From Mizugakiibacter sp. (GTDB lineage: Bacteria; Pseudomonadota; Gammaproteobacteria; Xanthomonadales; Rhodanobacteraceae), in NCBI GenBank assembly GCA_003233305.1, contig QILI01000019.1, positions 1 through 45,011 of the forward strand: a DNA stretch of 45,011 nt. The letters are read 5' to 3'. Numbering within the stretch: position 1 is the first letter of the stretch; each line of letters opens with the position of its first letter. The notes under the pieces were generated by a model that had not been told where the DNA came from, made no database searches, and worked only from the letters and a program-made list of their open reading frames with translations. The translations under genes were made by a program, and so were the position numbers. Of this stretch, positions 8,590 through 16,597 are shown piece after piece.

Positions 8590-9474
8590 ATGTACGGTCT
8601 GACCCAGTTGTTCAGCGGGCTCACCACGGCGGCCCTACTTTTTCTGGTGGCCGCCGGGTTGACGATGATCTTTGGTGGTCTACGTATTATCAATGTCGCC
8701 CATGGTAGTTTTTATATGTACGGGGCGTTTATTGTCTCGTCCCTGGTCGGTACAGCACTGACGAGTAGCGCCCATGCTACGGCACTATTCTGGACGGCGC
8801 TGATTGTTGCCCCTCTGGTGGTCGCCGCGTTGGGGGCATTGACTGAATATCTGGTGTTGCGGCCTCTCTATGGCCGGGAACACCTCTTGCAATTGCTGGC
8901 GACGTTTGCGTTGTTCTACATTTTTACCGGTGTAAGTCTTCTGTTCTGGGGTGGACAGTATCGGTCCATCTCTATCCCGCCTATGTTGCAGGGGCATCTC
9001 ACGGTGCTGGGGGCAACATTACCCGTCTATAACGGATTCATTATGTTGATTGCAGTCGCCGTTGGACTGTTTATGTGGTGGCTGTTGCAACGCACTCCCC
9101 TGGGCTGGCGCATCCGGGCGGCGGTCGAAGATCCGGAAATGTTGGCCGCGATGGGAACCAATGTCCGTGGCCTGTTTACGGGGGTTTTCACGCTTGGAAC
9201 CTTCCTCGCCGGTCTCGCCGGAGCTATTGTCGGTCCCACGCAATCGGTCACCACCGGCTTGGGTGCCCAGATACTTGTATCGGCATTCATTGTGGCGGTT
9301 ATCGGTGGGCTCGGCTCGGTTGCCGGGGCGGCAATCGGTGCGATTATCATCGGTTTGTCCCAAGCAGCAGGCGTACTCTGGGCACCCCAGTTTGAATCGG
9401 CATTCATTTATGTGGCGATGATTCTGGTGCTGGCGATTCGTCCTTCGGGTCTGCTGGGAGTGCCGGAGCAATGA
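8590..9474 (+). CDS. ABC importer inner-membrane permease, LivH type
   Basis: One of the two membrane subunits of the HAAT importer. The 294-residue protein has about eight hydrophobic segments and the family start (LTTAALLFLVAAGLTMIFG, then RIINVAHGSFYMYGAF). The cytoplasmic loop RAAVEDPEMLAAMGTN is the coupling motif that contacts the ATPases, and GGLGSVAGAAIGAIIIGL near the C-terminus is characteristic. Its last four bases overlap the next gene (ATGA), so the two permeases are probably translated together and assemble as a heterodimer. Confidence 0.93.
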   Translation: MYGLTQLFSGLTTAALLFLVAAGLTMIFGGLRIINVAHGSFYMYGAFIVSSLVGTALTSSAHATALFWTALIVAPLVVAALGALTEYLVLRPLYGREHLLQLLATFALFYIFTGVSLLFWGGQYRSISIPPMLQGHLTVLGATLPVYNGFIMLIAVAVGLFMWWLLQRTPLGWRIRAAVEDPEMLAAMGTNVRGLFTGVFTLGTFLAGLAGAIVGPTQSVTTGLGAQILVSAFIVAVIGGLGSVAGAAIGAIIIGLSQAAGVLWAPQFESAFIYVAMILVLAIRPSGLLGVPEQ

Positions 9475-10487
9475 TGGACGGTCGGGGTAAAATTTTCACC
9501 CATGGAGCCGTTCCACTAAGTTTAGCCAGTGCCTTGGTGGTGTTTGCCATACTGGGATTTGTCCTTTCGCCGCGCTGGCTCTTTTTCTTTCAGGGGGTGT
9601 TTGAGCTGGGTCTGTTTGCCGTAGCGACCAATCTGCTAATTGGCTACGGTGGGCTGGTTTCTTTCGGTCAGGCATCTTTCTACGGTCTCGGTGCCTATGT
9701 TGTAGCGCTCGGTTGGCTTCACTACAAGATACCGTTCTGGATTCTGTTTTTACTCGCCCCGGTTTTCGGGGCGGTGACCGCACTGCTGGTTGGCATGCTC
9801 GCTCTGCGTGCCCGGCAGCTCTATTTTGCCTTGCTTACACTTGCTTTCTCGCAGTTGTTCTTCACCATTGCCCACCAGTGGTACCACTTTACCGAGGGCT
9901 CGAACGGGGTGTTCGGAGCAATGGTTCCCAGAATTCTAACCGCACCGCAACATGGATATTGGTTTATCCTTGGGGTAAGTGTTATCGCCATATTCCTACT
10001 CTGGCTGGTAACCATCTCGCCCTTTGGGCTGACCTTGCAGGCCATCCGGGAAAACCGTAAAAAGGCTGAGGCCATAGGTATTAATGTCTATCGGCATCAA
10101 CTCTACGCTTTCGTGATTGCCGGGGCATTCTCGGCACTGGCCGGTGCTCTTTTTGTTGTTCATGACCAATCAGCCTACCCGGCCTTGCTTGACTGGATCA
10201 AATCCGGTGAGCCGATATTGATGATTATGATAGGTGGCATTGGGTTTTTTCTGGGGCCGCTGGTGGGGGCGGTGATATTCCAGTTTGCCCATAACTTTCT
10301 AATCGAGTACACCCACGTTTGGGAGCTGGTGTTAGGGCTCATACTACTGGTGATTGTGCTTTTTGCTCCCGATGGTTTGCTGGGACTTCTGGATAGTCGG
10401 CACCGAGGGGAGGTTCGGGAAAAGATGCACTCGCGACTCAAGCGGGTGTTTGCATTTCGAAACAACAGACCAGGAAGCAAACGGTGA
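9471..10487 (+). CDS. ABC importer inner-membrane permease, LivM type
   Basis: Second membrane subunit of the importer, 338 residues. It shows LLIGYGGLVSFGQASFYGLGAYV near residues 53-75, a hydrophobic core of eight or so segments, the coupling loop QAIRENRKKAEAIGINVYRH, and GGIGFFLGPLVGAVIF towards the C-terminus. A basic cytoplasmic tail ends the protein. ATG overlaps the upstream permease stop, and its stop overlaps the GTG start of the first ATPase. The closed operon suggests fixed stoichiometry of the complex. Confidence 0.93.
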   Translation: MMDGRGKIFTHGAVPLSLASALVVFAILGFVLSPRWLFFFQGVFELGLFAVATNLLIGYGGLVSFGQASFYGLGAYVVALGWLHYKIPFWILFLLAPVFGAVTALLVGMLALRARQLYFALLTLAFSQLFFTIAHQWYHFTEGSNGVFGAMVPRILTAPQHGYWFILGVSVIAIFLLWLVTISPFGLTLQAIRENRKKAEAIGINVYRHQLYAFVIAGAFSALAGALFVVHDQSAYPALLDWIKSGEPILMIMIGGIGFFLGPLVGAVIFQFAHNFLIEYTHVWELVLGLILLVIVLFAPDGLLGLLDSRHRGEVREKMHSRLKRVFAFRNNRPGSKR

Positions 10488-11230
10488 CTTTCCTCGAAGT
10501 CACCCATCTCACCAAGGTTTTTGGTGGTTTTCACGCAGTGGATGACATTTCGTTCGCCATTGAGCGCGGGACGATAAACGGTGTCATCGGCCCCAATGGT
10601 GCGGGAAAAACGACGATGTTTAACCTGCTGACAGGTTATCTCCGCCCCAGTGCCGGGAAGATTGTATTTGACGGTGTCGACATCACCGGTCGACGCCCCA
10701 ACTGGTTGTCCCAGCGAGGGATTGCCCGGGCTTTCCAGATAACGAGTGTGTTTCCGCGATTGACGGTGCTGGAATCTATTGAATGCGCCGTCAATGCCCA
10801 GAAACGCTTGAGTGGCAGCCTGCTTTTCTCACGGCGCCGTACTGCTCGCACCGAAGCCGCAGAATTGATTGAGGCGGTGGGACTCACCCATGTTCGCGAT
10901 GCCCCGGCTATGTCTTTATCCCACGGTGACCAGCGTACCTTGGAGGTCACTTTGGCATTAGCGATCCAGCCGCACCTGCTCCTGCTTGATGAGCCGACTG
11001 CGGGTATGTCTCCATGGGAGACGGAACACATGGTTGAGCTGGTGTGCAAACTGGCACGCTCGCATGGCTTGACGGTGTTGTTTTGTGAGCATGACATGGA
11101 TGTCGTATTCAATATTTCTGATCGGGTGATCGTACTGCACCAAGGACGGGTAATCGTGGACGATGAGCCCGGCGCGGTGCGGGGTAACGAGATGGTGGTG
11201 CGTGTCTACCTCGGGGAGAAGTACGTCTGA
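10484..11230 (+). CDS. ABC importer ATPase, LivG type
   Basis: Cytoplasmic nucleotide-binding subunit of 248 residues. Walker A is GPNGAGKTT near residue 37, the signature is LSHGDQR, Walker B LLLLDEPTAG, and the H-loop is in CEHDMDVVF. The signature SHGDQ rather than SGGQQ is normal for the LivG branch. The start is GTG within a GTGA overlap with the permease stop, and the gene ends in an ATGA overlap with the second ATPase. It should pair with that ATPase to power transport. Confidence 0.93.
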   Translation: MTFLEVTHLTKVFGGFHAVDDISFAIERGTINGVIGPNGAGKTTMFNLLTGYLRPSAGKIVFDGVDITGRRPNWLSQRGIARAFQITSVFPRLTVLESIECAVNAQKRLSGSLLFSRRRTARTEAAELIEAVGLTHVRDAPAMSLSHGDQRTLEVTLALAIQPHLLLLDEPTAGMSPWETEHMVELVCKLARSHGLTVLFCEHDMDVVFNISDRVIVLHQGRVIVDDEPGAVRGNEMVVRVYLGEKYV

Positions 11231-11931
11231 TGCTCTCACTGCAGGACATTCACAGTTTCTACGGGCGCAGCCATATCTTGCAGGGGGTGAGTCTGGAGGT
11301 TGAAGCGGGTGAAACCGTCGCCTTGTTGGGACGCAATGGTGTCGGCAAGACCACCACCCTGCGTACCATCATGGGTCTGACCCCGGCCCGGAAGGGCGTC
11401 ATTATTTTTGACCAGCAGGATATTACTCGTCAGGCCACTCATCGCATTGCTCGTGCCGGGTTGGCGTTAGTACCCAGCGGGCGGCGCATATTTAGTAACC
11501 TTACTGTCCGCCAGAATCTGTTGCTGGCGCAAAGCCATAGCAAGTCACCGATTGGAGAAGGCTGGACGATTGGACGGATTTACGACACCTTTCCCAAGCT
11601 GGCCAAGCTCGATTCACGCCGGGCCGGCTTTCTCAGCGGAGGGGAGCAGCAGATGTTGAAGCTGGGGCGCGCGCTGGTTGCAAATCCACGGTTTCTATTA
11701 CTCGATGAACTTACCGAGGGATTAGCCCCGGCCATCGTGGGGGACTTGTTCATGTGGCTCAAACAGCTACAGGATGAAGGCCTGGGCATGTTGATATGCG
11801 AGCAGAATGCCTTGTTTGCCTTGGACCTCGCCCAGCGCGCTTATATTCTCGACAAGGGGCAAATTCGTCACCAGGGTACGGCCGATAAGCTGCGTGGTAG
11901 CAAGGAGGTTATGCAGTATCTGGGTGTGTGA
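11230..11931 (+). CDS. ABC importer ATPase, LivF type
   Basis: Second nucleotide-binding subunit, 233 residues. Walker A GRNGVGKTT lies near residue 34, the signature is LSGGEQQMLKLGRAL, and Walker B is LLLDELTEGLAP. The H-loop histidine is replaced: the usual LxVEQN segment reads LICEQNALFALDLA, as is common in the LivF branch. The last gene of the operon, it starts in an ATGA overlap. The 188 bases that follow, up to the convergent MutS-like gene, show no feature I recognise. Confidence 0.93.
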   Translation: MLSLQDIHSFYGRSHILQGVSLEVEAGETVALLGRNGVGKTTTLRTIMGLTPARKGVIIFDQQDITRQATHRIARAGLALVPSGRRIFSNLTVRQNLLLAQSHSKSPIGEGWTIGRIYDTFPKLAKLDSRRAGFLSGGEQQMLKLGRALVANPRFLLLDELTEGLAPAIVGDLFMWLKQLQDEGLGMLICEQNALFALDLAQRAYILDKGQIRHQGTADKLRGSKEVMQYLGV

Positions 11932-12119
11932 GCTCTGTTCTTAAGCAACAAGTTAAGGTAACCCCTCCTGCAAATGAGCTGCAGCCAGAGGTGGAATTTT
12001 CTCATGGTCTGACTGGTCGAGTTTCATCGATTGCCGGTCAGCGGCGGGGGCCCTGAGCAAATCGTGCCAAATCGCTATATGGTGGATAGTGATGCGGGAG
12101 ATGCGCCGGTTTTTCGAGA

Positions 12120-13676
12120 TCAACGAGTATCAGGAAACCGATTGTCTGCGGGATGGCCATCTGTTCCCAGTTTCTTGGCTTCGGATGGAAATATCTGTTT
12201 GTACAAGTCTTCGCCGTAGCTGGTCTCTAACGGGCGGCCCTCAATAAGCTTGAAGGTTCGGGTTCCATCGGCACGTCTTTCAGCGCGTAGGAAAATGGTA
12301 TCGTCCGCTCCCCGGTCGAAAAAGCCGTGTGCGAAATCATACAGGTGGGTCACAAACACGACCTTGATGTGACGCTCCAGTAACGCACCAACGATCTGTC
12401 GGGCGATTTCCGCCCCCTCGCGCTCATTGGTTGAGGCAAACGATTCGTTGAAAAGCAACATTGACCCGGGAGCGATATTGTTGACGATATCATTTAATCG
12501 GACACATTCCTCGTCGAGCTTGCCACTCATCATGCTGGCGTCTTCTTCGCGTTTGTAGTGGGTAAACAGACCGCTACAAAGCTCGGCCGCGTAGGACTCA
12601 GCGGTGACGAACAGACCGCAATGCATCATCAATTGCGCCAGACCGATCCCTCGCAGGAAACTTGACTTGCCGCCCTGATTTGCGCCGGTGATAATGATCA
12701 GGCTCTTGCCGTCAGCATTGAGGGAATTGCCCACGATGTCGTGCTGCATACTTAGCGCCAGGCTGACGTCATACAATCCGCTGAAGTGCAGGCAACGACT
12801 CCCAGCAGGTTTCGGGTCTGGAAAGGATACCGCTGTTCCCCGCTGGTTGAGCTGAGCGTGCAAGTTCAAACAGCCAACATAGTAGGCAAGTTCTGTGCGC
12901 AGCCTTTCGAAAAAATTCAGGATGTGATCCATTGACTGGGCGAGTGAGTTGGCGACCAGATTGACGCCTTGATCTTGCAGCGTTGCCAGCGTCTTGGCGC
13001 CGACCTCGTCGCGATCGGCGATACGAAAGGTGTAGGTGTGCGGCCCTTTACCCAATATCTTGTTGAACCAGTTTGGGCTTTTACTATGGGGCTGGCGGAG
13101 CTTGTAGTGGCTACCTTCGTTACCTGATCCTAACTCGGCACTCACCAAGACTCCCGCACCGAACTTTAATTCCGTCAAATGGGTTTGGATACTGGCAAAA
13201 TACTCGTCGCTGAACTCTTTGTGCAGCATCGCAAAGAGCGTTGTGAGTCCTTTTGACTCAAATTGCCCGGCCTTGGCATCGGCAAGGCCTTTCAGCTTTC
13301 CAAGTATGTCCATGAACATCTGCAGAACCTTGATCGATCCGTACAGAGTCGAGGACGGGTGGTTGCCCAGGAAGCTCCAATAACTCTTTTTCTTTCCTTC
13401 GATGGCCTCCACTGCGAGGTCGTAGAGTTCCCTGATCACTGCGGGGTTCTGTAGACAGTCCTTCACGATCGCCTGTCGGTACAGGATCGTTGCAGCATCA
13501 TTGTCCATACTCAGCAGCAATGTCTTGCGCGCCACATCAAACAAAAACTCGTCATCGTCCGCCATGGTTCGCAGCAGGGTATCCAGTTCCAGATCCTGCC
13601 TGAGTATCTGTTCTTGGCATGGCAATTCCTGTCCTGGATCGAAATCCCGATTCTCGTGCATCAAGAACACTCTCAT
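12120..13676 (-). CDS. MutS-like ATPase, second gene of a pair
   Basis: A 518-residue protein with the MutS C-terminal ATPase domain and a helical region resembling the MutS core/lever, but no room for the N-terminal mismatch-recognition domain I. Walker [11 protein letters not shown] is at 331-340, Walker [12 protein letters not shown] near 406-416, and an intact H-loop VTHLYDF has His at 444. No Smr domain is seen, so it is not a typical MutS2. The gene's ATG overlaps the stop of its paralogue by 4 bases, and both share similar N-terminal patterns (a leucine-rich DLELD/DLNLD segment, then YRQ). I infer a heterodimeric ABC-type ATPase acting on nucleic acid. The exact function is unknown. 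Confidence 0.85.
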   Translation of the reverse strand: MRVFLMHENRDFDPGQELPCQEQILRQDLELDTLLRTMADDDEFLFDVARKTLLLSMDNDAATILYRQAIVKDCLQNPAVIRELYDLAVEAIEGKKKSYWSFLGNHPSSTLYGSIKVLQMFMDILGKLKGLADAKAGQFESKGLTTLFAMLHKEFSDEYFASIQTHLTELKFGAGVLVSAELGSGNEGSHYKLRQPHSKSPNWFNKILGKGPHTYTFRIADRDEVGAKTLATLQDQGVNLVANSLAQSMDHILNFFERLRTELAYYVGCLNLHAQLNQRGTAVSFPDPKPAGSRCLHFSGLYDVSLALSMQHDIVGNSLNADGKSLIIITGANQGGKSSFLRGIGLAQLMMHCGLFVTAESYAAELCSGLFTHYKREEDASMMSGKLDEECVRLNDIVNNIAPGSMLLFNESFASTNEREGAEIARQIVGALLERHIKVVFVTHLYDFAHGFFDRGADDTIFLRAERRADGTRTFKLIEGRPLETSYGEDLYKQIFPSEAKKLGTDGHPADNRFPDTR

Positions 13677-15235
13677 GTCTTGATCCTCTCCTTCAGCCAG
13701 GCGTATGTCACCCGGTATTTCTCGGCAATCGCTAAGGCGTAGGCCAGACCATCGGCCGGTTTGCGTTCGACTTTGTAGGTGCGTAGCGCCGGGTCATCGG
13801 GATCAACCGTACTTACGATGCTGGTTGTCTTGGTATCGAACGACGCCAACTCCGTAAGAAAGGTAACGCAGACACTCAACAGATCCAGTTGGGAGATTCT
13901 TGCCAGGACTTTCTTGCTTAAATAGATGGCATCATTGAGCGTGGTGGATGAGAAGATCTCGTTCATGATAACGATACTGCGCGGTGTCGCCTGATCCAGG
14001 ATATGCCGGATCCTGATTAGATCATCTTGTAATTTACCGCGTAGGTTGGCGATATCTTCTTCCTTATCGAAATGTGTGAAGATGTGGTCAAAAAGAAACA
14101 GATGGGCTTCCGTACCCGGAACCGGGCAGCCCAGACTGGCCAGGTAATGCAGTTGGCCAAATGTCCGGGCGAAGGTTGTTTTGCCACCCTGGTTGGGGCC
14201 TGAAACGACAAAAATCCGCTCTGGGTCATGTAGGTAAAAGTCATTACAGACCACCGGTATTTTTTCCTTGGTCAGTTTGGAAGCCAAGGCAAGATCAAAG
14301 ACTTGCTGACCACTGACCTGCTTGGACATATCAGAAATCTGTGGGTAGCAGAAACTTAAGCCAGTTTGCCGCAGCACTTTGATGTACGTCAGATAGGCAA
14401 TGTAGAACTGAATCTCGCGGTCGAAGCGTTCAATCTTGTCGTCCTGATATTGCCCGTGTTCACTGCAAAATATTTCCAGACTTTGAAAAATATCCGGATT
14501 CAGCAAGGCCACCCGATCCAGTATTTGTGCCTCGATGTGGTTGATTCCAACCCGTTTTCGGAAGCTGGCCAGGTAATCTTTCACCGGTCCGTGGCGGAAT
14601 TTTTCAAAGGTCTTCTCAACCGCAGTGCTGTAGTCGACCTCGGCATCGTAGTGGCGTACTGTGACACTGTTACCCTTGATAAGCAGGCAGTATCGGATGT
14701 TTGCAAGATTGGACTGCACGGTTTCCGTATCCGTCGCGAGCTTGTCGAATGCGGCCGATTGGATATGTTCCACCAGATAATCACGCAGGCTTTGCAAACC
14801 CCGTGACGCCAGCTTCACTCGTTGCAGATCGTGACCTAGGCAGGCAATGGCTTCACAGTAGATTTCTACCGCGCCCAAAAACCAGCGATTCTGCTCGTAG
14901 GTGTAGTTGAGCTTCTGCATCTGGTCGAGGTGCTCGCGCATGGCGTGCATTTTTCCTGAGAATGACTGAACGGCCTGCATCAGGCTTTCATCCTCGAGAT
15001 CCTGCATGATTTCCTGGCGATAGGCGATTGCGTCGAGATTATTCAGTCGACTGTGAAACAGGGGAACGAGATCACAATCCGGCCGGTCTGAAGTAATGGC
15101 TGCCACGATCTGATCGAGATTCAGATCATGAAAGAACTCTGGGGCTGCAGAGGCTTTCAGTTCGGTTGGGCCCTCTGATTCCTGGAATAGGATGCTGTAA
15201 AAGGGCCTGGATTGGGTGGTGGAAGTGTCGTTCAC
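13673..15235 (-). CDS. MutS-like ATPase, first gene of a pair
   Basis: A 520-residue paralogue of the next gene. It carries Walker [11 protein letters not shown] at 346-355, Walker [13 protein letters not shown] at 421-432 and a helical N-terminal two-thirds with no recognisable mismatch-binding or Smr domain. The H-loop position reads VTFLTELA: Phe459 replaces the expected His, which is present in the partner. This suggests that one ATP site of a heterodimer is weakened or inactive. The pair stands alone: 258 bases separate it from the DUF211/VIT genes upstream, and it converges on the ABC importer operon. It is annotated by domain only; no role in mismatch repair should be assumed. Confidence 0.85.
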   Translation of the reverse strand: MNDTSTTQSRPFYSILFQESEGPTELKASAAPEFFHDLNLDQIVAAITSDRPDCDLVPLFHSRLNNLDAIAYRQEIMQDLEDESLMQAVQSFSGKMHAMREHLDQMQKLNYTYEQNRWFLGAVEIYCEAIACLGHDLQRVKLASRGLQSLRDYLVEHIQSAAFDKLATDTETVQSNLANIRYCLLIKGNSVTVRHYDAEVDYSTAVEKTFEKFRHGPVKDYLASFRKRVGINHIEAQILDRVALLNPDIFQSLEIFCSEHGQYQDDKIERFDREIQFYIAYLTYIKVLRQTGLSFCYPQISDMSKQVSGQQVFDLALASKLTKEKIPVVCNDFYLHDPERIFVVSGPNQGGKTTFARTFGQLHYLASLGCPVPGTEAHLFLFDHIFTHFDKEEDIANLRGKLQDDLIRIRHILDQATPRSIVIMNEIFSSTTLNDAIYLSKKVLARISQLDLLSVCVTFLTELASFDTKTTSIVSTVDPDDPALRTYKVERKPADGLAYALAIAEKYRVTYAWLKERIKT

Positions 15236-15493
15236 TGGCCTAACTTCTCCGGATCAGGAGCACCGATACACCGCAGCAGTTATCAGCAACGATAATGAGC
15301 TGAGCAACCGGAACTCTGGACAAGCATCATCAGCCATAGGCGGTGGTTTGCCCTGGCAGGCCAGAGCCGGAGGAATGCCATCTCCACTTTGCATACTATC
15401 TTACTTGTCATTCCAGGAACTACCCATTACAGGGCACCTCGATAAACCTATTGTGCGGTCCGATTGCTGTGTCGCATTTGTTTTCGACCCCGC

Positions 15494-16039
15494 TCAGACG
15501 ATATCCAGCTGCATGCCTAAAAAGGCCAGAAGGATGCCACCGAGAGCTAGGGCGGCCATCCAATATAGGGGATGGCCGTATACCATCCGCGCCAGGAAAT
15601 AACCGAGTAGCCCCAGTACCAGTAGTGCTACTACGATTGCCAGCCAGCGTACCTGCGGTATATATACGCCGACCAGTAGTGGCAGCAGGGCACCGCAAAA
15701 CGTGCTTAGGCTGGCGATCAACGCGCCGGTCATGGCTTCAATCAAGGCGGCGTGCCCAAGTCGCGTCGTTGCAAACTGGCCGTGCCGGGTGAGATTGAGT
15801 TGACGCTCGGCCTCGACGAGTTTGCCGCGCAATTCTGCGTAATGGGCCACCAGGAAGACGAAAGCACTGGAGACCGCCGCTGCGGTAGCAACGCGCAGGG
15901 CTAAGCCCAGAGCCATCGGTGGGCGCCCGGGCAGCATATGTCCCGCGCCCAGGATCAGTGCGGTCAGGATACCGTCGCTGAGGCCGGCAACCAGATCGAG
16001 CCGGTAATGGGGGCCGAACAGGGTAGCCCAAGCTTTCAT
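15494..16039 (-). CDS. VIT1/CCC1-type membrane protein (putative metal transporter)
   Basis: A 181-residue integral membrane protein. Near the N-terminus, YRLDLVAGLSDGILTALILGAG is the opening motif of the VIT1/CCC1 family, which in plants and yeast moves Fe2+/Mn2+ into the vacuole. About five hydrophobic segments follow, with a charged central stretch (AELRGKLVEAERQLNLTRHG) where the cytoplasmic metal-binding region lies in relatives. ATG 16039 is chosen because it overlaps the upstream DUF211 stop (ATGA) and places the family motif near the start. Bacterial members probably export or sequester metal; the substrate is not evident. It could be in an operon solely with the DUF211 gene. Confidence 0.8.
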   Translation of the reverse strand: MKAWATLFGPHYRLDLVAGLSDGILTALILGAGHMLPGRPPMALGLALRVATAAAVSSAFVFLVAHYAELRGKLVEAERQLNLTRHGQFATTRLGHAALIEAMTGALIASLSTFCGALLPLLVGVYIPQVRWLAIVVALLVLGLLGYFLARMVYGHPLYWMAALALGGILLAFLGMQLDIV

Positions 16040-16353
16040 CGGGCGCGCTTCACACGTTCCACGATACGTTCGCCGCAAATAATCTGATCGATGCTGTGCA
16101 CCATCGCGCCCGTTTGTTGCATGGCTTGGGCAAGTTCATCGTAGTCCAGGTACTGGCCTTCGATGGTGACATCCATACCGACCGTCTCTATGTCGATACC
16201 ACTGACGGTGATGTTGAACCCTTCGACTCCCTGGCAGTCGCTGATAGCAGCCGCCAGTTCGATCAGGCTAGGTTTGGTGATGGCTTTGTCGACATCCAAT
16301 GCCAAGCGGCGAATATTCAGGGTATTTTTCATCAGATTGCTCTTTGTCCTCAT
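16036..16353 (-). CDS. DUF211 domain protein
   Basis: A 105-residue protein whose length and pattern match DUF211: IRRLALDVDKAITKPSLIELA, then VEGFNITVSGIDIETVGMDV, an IEGQYLDYDEL segment and VHSIDQIICGE near the end. The fold is ferredoxin-like in family members, which are commonest in archaea; function is not established. Starts at 16353 or 16332 (second Met) are both possible, neither with a strong ribosome binding site. It is joined to the VIT1/CCC1 gene by a 4-base overlap, which suggests a regulatory or metal-sensing partner of the transporter. That is inference. The 244 bases upstream of it hold nothing I recognise. Confidence 0.8.
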   Translation of the reverse strand: MRTKSNLMKNTLNIRRLALDVDKAITKPSLIELAAAISDCQGVEGFNITVSGIDIETVGMDVTIEGQYLDYDELAQAMQQTGAMVHSIDQIICGERIVERVKRAR

Positions 16354-16597
16354 GGATTACTGACTCAGGATATTACGCATGTCTTGATGAGGGGGGAAAG
16401 TGGATCATGGCAGTATGATTTCGCAGCAAAAAATATGAGGTTACAAACCACGGGGTCCCATTACGCCACTGCTGTCAGCACGCACAGCGATCCAGGGTAA
16501 AGATTGAATCCGACTAGGGAATAAGGGAAAGGTACATGATTATTTCATGCCGTCTCTATTGTGGGCCAAAAGGACTGCCAGTACCTCATGCGACGAC

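Noticed and set aside
12120-15235. MutS-like pair as canonical MutS or MutS2
   Set aside because: Both are about 520 residues, far shorter than MutS (about 850) and MutS2 (about 780), and lack domain I and Smr.
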